A stretch of DNA of 64,000 nt from Mycobacterium lepraemurium. Lineage in GTDB: Bacteria; Actinomycetota; Actinomycetes; Mycobacteriales; Mycobacteriaceae. The stretch spans positions 2,666,001 to 2,730,000 of the forward strand of contig CP021238.1 in assembly GCA_002291465.1 (NCBI GenBank), given 5' to 3'. Of this stretch, positions 11,063-22,200 are shown one piece after another (the stretch's first letter is position 1; each line of letters opens with the position of its first letter). A program made the position numbers and the translations under genes. Under the pieces are notes generated by a model that saw only the letters and a program-made list of their open reading frames with translations, made no database searches and had not been told where the DNA came from.

Positions 11063-11609
11063 TCAGTTCATCGCGGTGGCCGCCTGTATCAGCGCGATCG
11101 CGGCGTCGTGCTGCAGGATCCAGTTGCCGCCCTGGTTGACGAACACCAGGTGCTTGTTGACCGGCCCGGCGAACTTGGGCCCCGTGATGCCGACGTCGGC
11201 TTGGGCCATGTTGGGTCCGGCCGGCGCGATGTTGGTGACGTTGAACTGTTCGGGGAAGTTCCCGTTGCGGTAGGCCTTCCGCAGGTCGTGGTCGGCCACC
11301 ATACCCTCGTTCTGGCTGACGCCGTTTTCCGCCAAGTTGGCCTTCTCCCGGTAGTTCACGCCCGGATCGGTCACCTAGTTGCAGAGGTTGGCCAATTGAT
11401 CCACCGTCGGCAACTGGCCCGGCGCTCCCGGCGGCGGGGGCGGCGGTGGCGGCGAGTCTTGCGGCAGCGGCGCTCCGAACGCCGCCAACTGCCGCCAACT
11501 GCACGTCATGCAGACCGGTCGGCGCTGCCATGGAAGCCACACCGGCGGCCGGGCCGCCGATGGCGGTCAGCGCCGCCACGCCCGTGGCAATGGACTTCAC
11601 GGTTTCCAA
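11063..11609 (-). pseudogene. CFP2/MTB12 paralogue, inactivated
   Basis: This is a second MTB12-family copy in tandem with cfp2. Its N-terminus (ETVKSIATGVAALTAIGGPA) mirrors the cfp2 signal peptide, and its end (DHDLRKAYRNGNFPEQFNVT; VFVNQGGNWILQHDAAIALI) is the MTB12 domain. Two lesions are visible. A perfect 10-base tandem duplication at 11481-11500 shifts the frame just after the signal region; removing one copy restores QLAAFGAPLPQDS. An in-frame TAG at 11375-11377 interrupts NLCN / VTDPGVNY. The start would be TTG at 11609 or GTG at 11600, since no ATG is present. Confidence 0.8.
11481..11500. repeat. 10-bp tandem duplication causing a frameshift
   Basis: GCCGCCAACT occurs twice back to back (11481-11490, 11491-11500) inside the cfp2 paralogue. 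Deleting one unit restores the reading frame of the family, so this looks like a replication-slippage event. Confidence 0.85.
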
Positions 11610-11673
11610 AGGTCCCCCTTCGATGCACATGGACCGTGGCGGGGTTTTGCGGTTGCACCGCACGCGGTCACAC

Positions 11674-11719
11674 GTCTTCATGGTTGAAGATGGGGTGTCT
11701 TCATGGTTAAAGATGGGGT
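11674..11719. repeat. Two tandem 23-bp direct repeats upstream of the cfp2 paralogue
   Basis: Units 11674-11696 and 11697-11719 differ at one position (TGGTTGAAG versus TGGTTAAAG). The first contains a small perfect hairpin, CTTCA-TGGT-TGAAG. They lie about 65 bases before the start of the leftward cfp2-like pseudogene and about 90 bases past the mbtH stop. They could be a duplicated promoter element or protein-binding site. I see nothing else coding in 11610-11807. Confidence 0.6.
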
Positions 11720-11807
11720 AAGTGTGCCTTGCAACACGGCATTTTGTGTCTCGAGTTGGTCACGTTACGACGACGCTCCGGCCGCGGACCGCGTTTCGCG
11801 GTGGCGG

Positions 11808-12023
11808 CTACTCGCCGGCGAGCACCTCGATCAGGCTCTTGGGCCGGATATCCGACCAATTCTGCTCCACGTACTGCAGGCAGTCGGTGCGGCCGGCCGC
11901 ACCGAAGACCACGCGCCAGCCCGGGGGCGTCTCGGCGAAGGTCGGCCACAGGCTGTGCTGGTCCTCGACGTCGACCAGCACCACGAAGGTCACGGTGTCG
12001 TCGTCAAAGGGGTTGGCGCTCAT
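11808..12023 (-). CDS. mbtH: MbtH-like protein
   Basis: 71 residues. MbtH-like proteins bind and activate or stabilise NRPS adenylation domains. The family signature is complete: NPFDDD at the start, SLWPTFAETPPGWRVVFG in the middle and NWSDIRPKSL near the end. Two ATGs lie side by side (12026 and 12023); AAGGAG with 5 bases of spacing favours 12023, which also gives the 71-residue length I remember for M. tuberculosis MbtH. The start overlaps the mbtG 3' end by about 20 bases, so it is the last gene of the leftward mycobactin operon. Confidence 0.93.
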   Translation of the reverse strand: MSANPFDDDTVTFVVLVDVEDQHSLWPTFAETPPGWRVVFGAAGRTDCLQYVEQNWSDIRPKSLIEVLAGE

Positions 12024-13290
12024 CATGTCTCCTTCGCGCGGGATACTTCGTCGGGCCAAGGGTCGATCCCAACACCCGGTCGGACAGCAAGCCGAGGCAG
12101 CTCAGGTTGGGGAACCCGGGCCCCTGGGTGAGCCCGGACAGGTTCGGCAGGAACAACTTGGGGGTGACGTCGGTGACGGCCAAGTCATAACCTATCGCCT
12201 CCTGCAGCCGCTCCGAGCTCAGGGTTCCGCCCAGACCGATCTCCAGCAGATCGAGGGCCTCCTGGCTGAACAGCGGTGCGAACCAAAGCGAGTCGGCACC
12301 GGAGCCGTCGATCACCAGGTCGAAGCCGTGCACGGTCTCCAGGTTCTCACTGCCGCGGTTGGTGGACAGCGTCAGCCGGATCTGTCCCTGCACGCCCACA
12401 GCGTGGGCGACCCGTCCCCGAAGGTGGTGGACGCGGTCGTCGGCCAGCAGCGCTTCCTGCACGGACGACGAGAACACCCCGCGATCGGTGCGGGTCAACG
12501 CATCCCGCCGTTCGGCTAGGGTCAGGGCCGGCCAGTTGGTCGGGTCGGAGAACAGCGAGTTCTCGAAATACCCTTCGCCCCGGGTGAACAGCGTCGCCTG
12601 GGGCGAGATGACGGTGATGCTGGACACCCGGTGCCGGAACAACTCGTTGAGCATCGCCGCGGCCGTCTCTCCACCGCCGATCACCGCGACCCGCTCGGCG
12701 CTGATCCGGTCGTGGTTGGCGGCGCGATCCCAGAACTGGGCGATGGACAGCATCCGCGGATTGCCTGGGAGAAAAGACTTTTCGGCCTGGCCGGGGCCGG
12801 TGATCATCAACGCGTCGGCGTGCACGGTGGTTTCGTGGGTATGCAGCGCCCAGCGGTCCCCGGTGCCGGCCAGTTGTTCGACCTCGCCGTGCACCACGGT
12901 CATGCCCACGTGGTCGGCCACCCAGGACAGATACTGGCTCCACCGGCGGTGCGTCGGCGCCGGTCTGCCGCGGTCGATCCATTCGGCGAACGACGCCGTC
13001 GCGATCAGATAGGACTGCCAACTGTAGCGGGTCATCCGCTCGTCCAGTTCGGCGTTGCGGCGCGGCACCAGCGCCGAGCGGTAGGGGAAGCCGACGTCCT
13101 TTTCCGGGCTGGTACCTAGCCGGTGCGCACCGTCGGTCCAGCCGCCGCTGGCCTGCCAGTTCGCCGCCACGCCGATGCGTTCCACCGCGACCACGTCGGG
13201 AACCTCGACACCCATGTCGCGCAGCACCGAAGCTTTGGCGGCCACCGCCACCGCCTTGGCTCCCGCGCCCAGGATCGCAAGTGTGCTCAT
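12004..13290 (-). CDS. mbtG: Lysine N6-monooxygenase MbtG
   Basis: 428 residues. MbtG is the FAD/NADPH-dependent hydroxylase that makes the hydroxamate groups of mycobactin from lysine side chains. The N-terminal dinucleotide motif is LAILGAGAKAVAVAAKASVL, and a second, NADPH-binding Rossmann motif is VAVIGGGETAAAMLNELF near residue 220. The C-terminal substrate segment resembles other siderophore N-hydroxylases (KLFLPNLSGLTQGPGFPNLS). The ATG at 13290 overlaps the synthetase stop as ATGA, which is why I prefer it to the longer frame. Confidence 0.93.
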   Translation of the reverse strand: MSTLAILGAGAKAVAVAAKASVLRDMGVEVPDVVAVERIGVAANWQASGGWTDGAHRLGTSPEKDVGFPYRSALVPRRNAELDERMTRYSWQSYLIATASFAEWIDRGRPAPTHRRWSQYLSWVADHVGMTVVHGEVEQLAGTGDRWALHTHETTVHADALMITGPGQAEKSFLPGNPRMLSIAQFWDRAANHDRISAERVAVIGGGETAAAMLNELFRHRVSSITVISPQATLFTRGEGYFENSLFSDPTNWPALTLAERRDALTRTDRGVFSSSVQEALLADDRVHHLRGRVAHAVGVQGQIRLTLSTNRGSENLETVHGFDLVIDGSGADSLWFAPLFSQEALDLLEIGLGGTLSSERLQEAIGYDLAVTDVTPKLFLPNLSGLTQGPGFPNLSCLGLLSDRVLGSTLGPTKYPARRRHDERQPL

Positions 13291-16200
13291 GTCACCATCT
13301 CCCGCAGTGAATCTACCCAAAACTCTTGCAGCACAGTGATATCCGTGTCTGTGAGAATGTCGGGCAGGGTGCGCCACTGCGCGGCCAGCACCCGTTGTCC
13401 GCCGTATGTCAGCACCATCGCCGCGATGGTGAGCTCGTGGCGCACCGCCAGGTCGGGCTCGGGGATCGGTGACAGTCCGGCGAGCAGCTCACGCTCGAGC
13501 GTCAGCCCGGTGCCGCCGTCGGTGTGGGCGGCGCCCAGGTAGTTCAGCAGCAGTTGCGGCGACGGGAGGCCGGCGAGCCGTTCGGCGGTGTCGTCGCGAT
13601 GGTAGCGCAGTAGCCCGTAGTCGAGTCCGTCGCCGGGGATCGCGGCCAGCTTGTCGGCCACCCATCGCGGGTCCGCCGCGTCGACCCGGATCGGGTAGAT
13701 GGAGCTGAGCAGGCCCACTGTGTCGCCGGTGTCGATGGTGTGTGCACCCGGGACGTCCACCAAACTATCGGCGCGGCCGTGTGTTTCGAGCGCCAGCAGT
13801 GGCGGCGGCGTGGACTGTCCGCGTTGCCGGCGCCAGCGCGTCACGGTGGCCGCTGTGGCGGCCACCAGCAGCGTGGGCAGCGGCAGACCCGATTCCAGAA
13901 GCCGGCGGGTGAGGTCGGCGTCGGCGGCGACGTTGCGGACGAGCAGGTCGCGGGCGCGGTCGCGGGCCGGGTCGACGCGCCGGGCACCGAGATCGGGGTC
14001 GTCGCCGTCCAATTCGGACGCCCAGAACCCCACGGTGTCCAATCGTTGCGCACGCGCGGTCAGCGCGTCCGCCCAGCGGCGGTAGCTGGTGTGCTCCCGG
14101 ACGACCGCCGGCGAGTGACCGGTGGCCGCCGCCGTCAAGGCGGCGCCGAGCTCGCCGAGGACCACCCGCCAGGACGCCGGGTCGAGGGCGATGACGTGCG
14201 CGGTGAGCAGCAGCACGCCGTCCCCGCCGGCCGGTCGCAGCCACACCGCGCCCAGCAGCACCCCACGCTCGGGGTCCAGCCGGTCGATCACCCGGGCGGC
14301 ATGGTCGGCCACCGCCGCGCGCAGATCACCAACCACCGCAACCTCTTCGAGTTCCCTCCCGATGTCGGGAGCCGGTCCCGGAACCAGGGTCATGGTGGCG
14401 CGGTCCACCCGGCTGCGCAGCACCTCGTGGCCGCCGATGATGCCGGCCAGGGCGGTCTCCAACTGGTCGCGGCGCAACGTCTGCGGGACCTGGATGGCTT
14501 CGGTTTGGGCCAGTCTGCGCGGCTGGCCGTGTTCGTAGAGCCAGCGGCCGTTAGGCAGCAACGGCATCGGGCCCGTTCCGTCGTCCACTCGGCCCGCGGC
14601 GGGCGTGCTTTCCGCGTCAATCGCTTCGGCAAGTTCGCGGATGCTGCTGCAGTCGAGAACGAGCCTGGCGCGCAACGCGATTCCGCGGGAACGGGCCTCC
14701 TGGACCACGGAGAGCGCCATGATGCTGTCCAGGCCCAGCGCCAGGAAGTCCGCGGTGACGTCGACTCGCGGCTGGCCGAGCAGCTCGGCGATCAGTTCGG
14801 CCAGCGCGGATTCGGTGCCGGTCTGTGGCGTGGCCGCGCCGTCGACGGCTTCGGCGTTGTCCACGGCGGCCAGTGCGGTTTCGTCGAGCTTCCCGTTGGG
14901 GGTCAACGGGATTTCGTCGACCATGATGATGCGCTGCGGCACCATGTAGTACGGCAGCCGGGCTCTGAGCATGCCGCGCAGCTCGGCCGGGCCCGGCGTG
15001 TCGGGTGCGGCTTCGTGCGTCACCACGTAGGCGGTGAGCCGCGGTGCGCCGTCGCGGTGGCGCACCAGCACACCGGCATGCCGGACGGCTGGGTGCGATT
15101 CCAACGCAGCCGCGATCTCGCCGGGCTCCACCCGGTGGCCGCGGATCTTCACCTGGGCGTCGGCCCGGCCCACGTATTGCAGTGAGCCGTCGGGCAACCG
15201 GCGCACCAGGTCCCCGGTTCGATACATCCGTTCGGAGGTCGCGAACGGGTCGGCGACGAACCGGGACGCGGTCTCCCCCGCGCGGCCCAGATAGCCGCAG
15301 GCCAGCTGGGCGCCGCCCAGGTACAGCTCGCCGGTCGCCCCGCACGGCACCGGGCGCAACTCGGAGTCCAGCACGTAGCCGCGGGTGTGCCGGGTGGGCC
15401 GCCCGATGGACGGCTCGGCGTGCTCGGCGATGGCGGCCACCACCGCCTCGACGGTGGTCTCGGTCGGGCCGTAGCAGTTGTACGCCGACATCGTTGTGGT
15501 GTTGCACGCGTTGCGGATTCGGGTCCAGGCCTCGCTGCCGAGCGCCTCGCCCCCCAACGCCAGCACGGTCAGCGGCGCCTTACTTAGCAGGCCGAAGGCC
15601 TGCAGCTGGGCGAACATCGACGGGGTGGTGTCGATCATGTCGACGCCATGCTCGGCGATCAGCGCGACCAGCGCCTCCGCGTCGGTCTGGGTGGCTTCGT
15701 CGACGACGTGCACGCCGTGGCCGTCGAGCAATGCAACCAGCGGCTGCCAGGCGGCATCGAAGGCGAAGGACCAGGCGTGGGCGATGCGCAACGGGCGGCC
15801 CAGCGCGGCCGCCGCCGGGCGTAACACCCGGTCCAGGTGGTCGTCGGCGTAGGCGCCCACCGCACCGTGAGTTCCGATGACGCCCTTGGGTTCTCCCGTC
15901 GTGCCGGAGGTGAACACCACATAGGCGGCCTGGGCCGGCGGGATATCGGGCTGCTCGAAGCCGCCGTGCTGGGATCGGTCGGCCTCGAGGAGTTCGTCGA
16001 TCCTCTCCTCGTCCAGCACGATCGAGGCGCCGGACTGGCGCAGAATCGAGTTCACCCGCGGCGCGGGCATTCCCGGCTCCATCGGCACGCACATGCCGCC
16101 GGCCTTCAGCACCGCCAGCATCGCGGCGACGTAGCGCGGCCCGCGGAAAAGCTTGATCGCGACCGGTGTTTCGGGTTCGACCCCGTGCGCGACCAGTTGT

Positions 16201-19200
16201 GCCGCAAGCCGGTTGGTCGCCTCGTCCAGCTGGCGGTAGCTCAGCGTGCCCTGCGCCCAGCTGACCGCCGGGGCCTCCGGTGTCTGCGCCACCACGTCGG
16301 CGAATCGGGCGGGCAGGCATTTCGGTGACGGCGGCGCGATCGGCCCGGCGGCGCGCAGCGGTGCGGCTTCGTCGTCGAACAGGACGCTGACAGCACGCAA
16401 CGGGCGCTCCCAGTGCCGCAGCAGTCGGTCGGCGGTGGTCAGCAGCCGCCGCCCGAACGCCTCGGCGGGAATGACACCGAGCGCGCCGTCGACCACTTCG
16501 ATCAGCACCACCAGTTCGCCGCCTTCCATGTGGGCGGCGACAGCGATCGGGAAGTGGGACAGCGTTTGCAGGGACGACGGCCGGAATGTCGCACCGCCGG
16601 CGGACAATTCACCGCTGGCGGTCAATCCGTCCATCGGGAAATTCTCGTACACCAGCAGCGTGTCGAACATCTCCCCGATCCCGCCGAGGGAGCGCAGCTG
16701 GGCATGCCCGAGGTAGCTGTGCTCACGCAGCAGCGCGGCGTCGCGCTGCACGGCCCGGCACTGTTCGCCGACGGTCGCGGCCGGGTCGAGCCGCACCCGC
16801 AGCGGCACGGTGTCGATGAACAGACCGACCATGGTCTCCATACCAGTTAACTCCGGCGGCCGGCCCGACACCGTGACCCCGAAAACCACGTCGCGGGTAT
16901 CGGTCAGCCGAGACAGCACCAGCGCCCACGCCATCTGCATCAGGGTGTTGACGGTGATGCCGCGGGACTGGGTCTGGCCGGCCAGCCGCGCGGTGGACTC
17001 GGCCGGCATCCGCAATTCGGTGGTGCGCGGCAACGCAGTCCGCTGTCCCCCGGTCGCCTCGACCGAGCCGAGCGAGGCGGCCAGCAGGGTGGGACCGGGC
17101 AGCCCGGCCAGGTGTTCGCGCCAAACCCGTTGGCTGGCTTGCAGATCGCGGCCAGCCAGCCAACCGATGTAGTCGCGATAGGGCCGCGGCGCGGCAGGAA
17201 GCGCCGACGGATCGCCGCCGGCCCGGTACAGGGTCATCAGCTCGTTGACGAACACCGGCAGCGACCAGCCGTCGATCACGATGTGATGAGCGGTCAGCAC
17301 CAAACGCCAATGCGCATCCGGTAATTCGATGAGCAGGAAACGGATGGCCGGCCCGCGCTCGAGATCGAAGAGGCGCCGGCGTTCGGCGGTTTCCAGCATC
17401 GGCACCTCAGCGGGCGAGGCCGTGACGAACCGCCACGGCAGCTCGACCCGGGACGGCACGATCTGCACCGGCCGCGGGATGCCCCGGGAAAAGAAGCTGG
17501 CCCGCAGGTTCGGATGGCGCACCAACATCATTTCCGCGCAATCGCGCAGCAGGGCGACATCGAGTGTCCCGGTGATGTCGGCGGCCATCCCGATCACGTA
17601 CGGGTCGTCCGCCGGCTGGCCGTCGGCGAACTCGGCAAGCGTGGTCAGCGAATACAAGCCCTCCTGCAGCGGGCTCAGCGCCATCACGTCCTCGATGTCG
17701 GGGGCGACATCGGTTCCGGCAGCGGTCATGCGGTGCCTTCCCGCGACGACGACCAAAGCTGGGTCACCGCGGCCAGATCCGAGGCCGACAACCCGGAGGT
17801 GCTCCGGCTCGAACCGGATGTCGGCCGGATGATCGTCCAGCCGACCGTCACTATCGTTGTCTCCCAACGCATCCAGGGTGGCGGCCAGCTGCTGCACGGT
17901 GGGGTTCTCGAAGATCATCCGCGGACTCACCGGCAGGCCGGCTGCCCGCGCCCGCGACGCCAGCTGCACCGACAGGATGCTGTCGCCGCCCAGCGCGAAG
18001 AAGTCGTCGAACCGCCCGACCTCGGGTGTGGACAGCAGCTCGGCGAACACGTTGGCCAATGCCCGTTCGGTGTCGGTGCGGGCCGGCTCGGTCCGACCGC
18101 CGGTGCTGACCGCCGGCCGGGGCAGGCCGGGCCGATTCAGCTTGCCGGATTCGGTTTTAGGCAGGGCGTCGAGCACGGTCAGCGACGACGGCATCATGTA
18201 ACCCGGCAAGGTGGCAGCGATCTCGACGCGCACCTGTGCGGCGAACGCCGCCTTCTCGGCCTCGTCGGCAATGGGCCGTTGCGGCACCACGTAGCCGGCC
18301 AGGGAGGTGCCGCCGTGCACCTCCCAGGTGCGGGCCGCCGCCGCGGCGACGCCATCGGCGCCCGCCAGAGCCGCCTCGACCTCGGCCAACTCGACCCGGA
18401 AACCACGGACCTGCACCTGGTGGTCGGAGCGCCCGACGAATTCCAGCTGGCCTTCCTCGGTCCACCGGGCCAGGTCGCCGCTGCGGTACAGGCGCGAACC
18501 GAGTTCCGTACCGAACGGATTGGCGACGAACCGGGCCGCGGTCAGGGCGAGACGTTTCCAATACCCCCGAGCGAGCTGGTCGCCGGCGTAGTAGAGCTCC
18601 CCCACCACGCCGACCGGCACCGGGCGCAGCCCGTCGTCGAGCAGATACGCCTGCGCACCCGGAACGGGTTTCCCGACAAGCGGATTCGGCGGACTCAACG
18701 GCCCGCGGGACACCGCGCCGGAGGTTTCGGTCGAGCCGATGTTGTTCAACAGCTCGGGGCCGCCGCCGTCGGCTTCGGCGCACACCGACACCAGCCGCTG
18801 CAGCAGCGAGGTGCTGACCGGCTCGCCGCCGCACACCAGCCGCGACAGCGAGCGCACCGCATCGGGCCGGCTGTCCAGCAGCGCGGAAACCAGGCTGGGC
18901 ACCGCGGTCACCTGGGCGACCGAATGCCGGTGCATCAACTCCCCGAGCGCCTCGGGGTCGCGGTGTTCGCCGTCGTCGGCCAGGAGCATCGTCGCGCCCG
19001 CCGCCAGCCCGGCCAGCATCTCCATGCCGCCTTCCAGGAAGGTGATGGATGCCTGCGCCAATCGAACGTCGTCGGTACGCGGCGGGTAGTGCCGCAGCTG
19101 CCAATCCAGCCGGGCCGCCATCGAGCGATGCGTTCCTACAGCACCTTTCGGCTTGCCGGTGGAGCCCGAGGTGAACACCAGATACATAGGATCGTCGGGG

Positions 19201-22200
19201 TGGGGCGGTCGCAGTCGACCCGCCCGCGGGTCCACGTCATCGCGGTCCACCAGCGCGCGCACCTGCGGATCGTCCAGCGAGAGCAGCTCGACCCCGGGCA
19301 GAGCCGACATGGTGTCCACCGCCTCGACCGTCGCGACCACGACCGGTGGCCGCACGTCGTCGAGCATGAATTGCTTACGCGCAGAAGGATATCCGGGATC
19401 GATGGGGAAGTAGCCGGCACCGGCCTTCATGATGGCCACCAGCGCCACCACCAGCTCGATGGTGCGCCGGGTGGACAGCCCGACCAGCGTGCCCGGTCCT
19501 ACCCCCCTGTCGACGAGTAGCGCGGCCAGGTTGTCCGAACGGCGGTGCAGCGCAGGGTAGTCGATGTGCTCGGCGCCGCAGCGCACCGCGATCCGGTCGG
19601 CCCCCAGCGACCGGGTGGGTTGCAGCAGTTCCGGTATCGTGCGCGGCCGGTCCCGTGGCGGCTGCGCGCCGCGGCTCCACTGTCGCAGGATGCGCTGTTG
19701 TTCGCCGGCGTCGATCAGCGCGACGTCCCGCAACGTCTGGTCGAGGTCGTCGGCGAACGCGGTGACGGCCCGGACCAGCCATCCGGCCAGCCGCTCGATG
19801 GTGGTCCTGCGATACAGATCGGTGCGGAAGATTAGATGACAGTTGTAGCCGATGTCGCCGGCGCCGTCGGTGCCGAAGAAATTCACGCTCAGGTCGGCGT
19901 GCGCCATGTCGAAGACGGGATCCAGCGACGTGCACACGGTGTCCTTGTCCTGGCCGTCGCCTCCGGCGGGTGCGGTCTCGATGACCCGGATGGCGGACAG
20001 CTGATTGCGGACGTGCACGACGACCTGGAACAGCGGATTGCGCGACAGTGACCGCACCGGGCTGACGCTATCGACCACCCGGTCGAACGGCAGGTCCTGG
20101 TGCGCATAGGCGGCCAGTGCGGTTTCCCGGGCCCGCTTGAGCAGTTCGCGCAACGTCGGGTTGCCGTCCAGGTCGTTGCGCAGCACCAGGATGTTGACGA
20201 AAAAGCCGATCAGCTGGTCCAATTCGGCTTCGGTGCGACCGGCTACCGGGGTGCCCAGCGGAATGTCCACGCCGCCACCGGCCTTGTGCAGCACGACGGC
20301 GACCGCCGTTTGCAGCAGCATGAACTCGGTGATACCCAATTCGCGGCACACCTCGGCGAGCTTGACCCTGGTGGCCGCGTCGATGTGGAAGTCAACGGAT
20401 TCGCCGTCCCCGCTGGACACCGGCTGGCGGGGGAAATCCGGACGTAGCCCGGTGTCCTCCGGCAGCCCGGCCAGCTGCCGGGTCCAGTACTCGCGCTGCG
20501 CACCGGCAACCGCGGACTCCTGGCCGCCGGCGTCACCGAGAAACGTGCGCTGCCAGGCCGCGTAGTCGGCGTACTGCACGCGCAGCGGAGCCCAGGACGG
20601 CGCTTCCCCACCGCGCCGCGCGCGGTAGGCGGTCATCACGTCGGCGAACAGCACACCCGCCGACCAATGGTCGGATGCGATGTGGTGCACGACCAGGGAC
20701 AGCACATGCTCGGCCGCGTTCTCGACGCGCAGCACCGCGACCCGGATCGGCAATTCGCCGTCCAGCTCGAAGCAGTGCCGCCGCTCAGCGTCGAGCTGCT
20801 GCTGCAGCCAGGCGTCGTCGGGGCCGTCCTCGCGGCGCACCGGGATCTCGACGCCGGGCGGGACCACCACCTGGTAGGGCACGCCGTCGAGTTCGACGTA
20901 GCGGGTGCGCAGGATCTCGTGCCGGGCGACGACGTCGCCGACGGCCGCGATCAGCGCGTCGATGTCCCACGGGCCGGTCAGCTTCGCCGCGAAGGGAATG
21001 TTGTTGACCGGACTGGGCCCATCCATCCGGTAGGCGAACCAGCTGCGCAGCTGGGACGCCGAAAGCGGCAGGGGCTCGTCGTGGGCGGTCACGATCAGTT
21101 TGAGCCGCGATCCGGTCAGTTCGCCCGAACTCAGCTGATCGACCCGCTCCGCCAACAGGCCCACCGTCGCGAGCTCGAACACGTCGCGGATCCCGATCTC
21201 GACCCCGCATTCGGCGCGGATCGTGGTGACCAGTTTGGTCGCGACCAGCGAGTGGCCACCCAAATCGAAGAACGAGTCGTCGACGCCCACCCGTTCGTGA
21301 CCGAGAAGTCCGGAAAACAGTTGGGCGATACGGTGTTCGGTGGGAGTCGTGGGATCGCGGTATTCAGTGCCCGCCCCGATCTGCGGCTGCGGCAGCGCGG
21401 CGCGGTCGATCTTCTGGTGCGCGGTGATCGGGATCTCGTCGAGCACCACGTAGGCGGCCGGCGTCATGTAGTCCGGCAGCGCGGCCGCCACCCGGGCCCG
21501 GATACGTTCGACGTCAACGGTTTCCGTGCCGGCACCCTGGGCCGGTGTCACGTATCCCACCAGGCTCTTGCCCAACTGGGGCAGGTCCATGGCCAGCACG
21601 ACCGCTTGCCCCACGCTGGGGTCGACCGAGATGGCGGCGGCGATCTCGCCCAGCTCGATGCGGAAGCCGCGGATCTTCACCTGTTCGTCGGCGCGGCCGA
21701 CGAACTCGATGTCGCCGTTGGCGTTGCGTCGGGCCAGGTCGCCGGAGCGGTACATGCGCCCGCCCCGGGAGAACGGGTCGGTGACGAAACGCTCGGCGGT
21801 CAGCTGCGGCCGGCGGTGGTATCCGTGCGCGACATGTGTTCCGGCGATGTAGATTTCGCCGATCACACCGGGGGGAACCGGCTGCAGGGCGTTGTCGAGC
21901 AGATACACCCGGGTGTTGATCTTGGGCCGCCCGATGGGCACCACCCGGGTCCCCTGTGCGCCTTCCACCGGGTAGCTGGTGCAGTTGACCACCGTCTCGG
22001 TCGGCCCGTAGAAGTTGTACAGCGACGCGTCGAAGGTGGCGTGGAACTTGTCGGCGATCTCGCCGGGCAGCGCCTCGCCGCCGATCGGTACCCGCCGCAG
22101 GGTGCGCCACTGGCTGACCCCCGGCAGCGACAGGAACAGCCCCAGCAGCGACGGCACGAAGTGCATCGACGTGATGCCCTCCCGGGCCAGCAGTTCGGTG

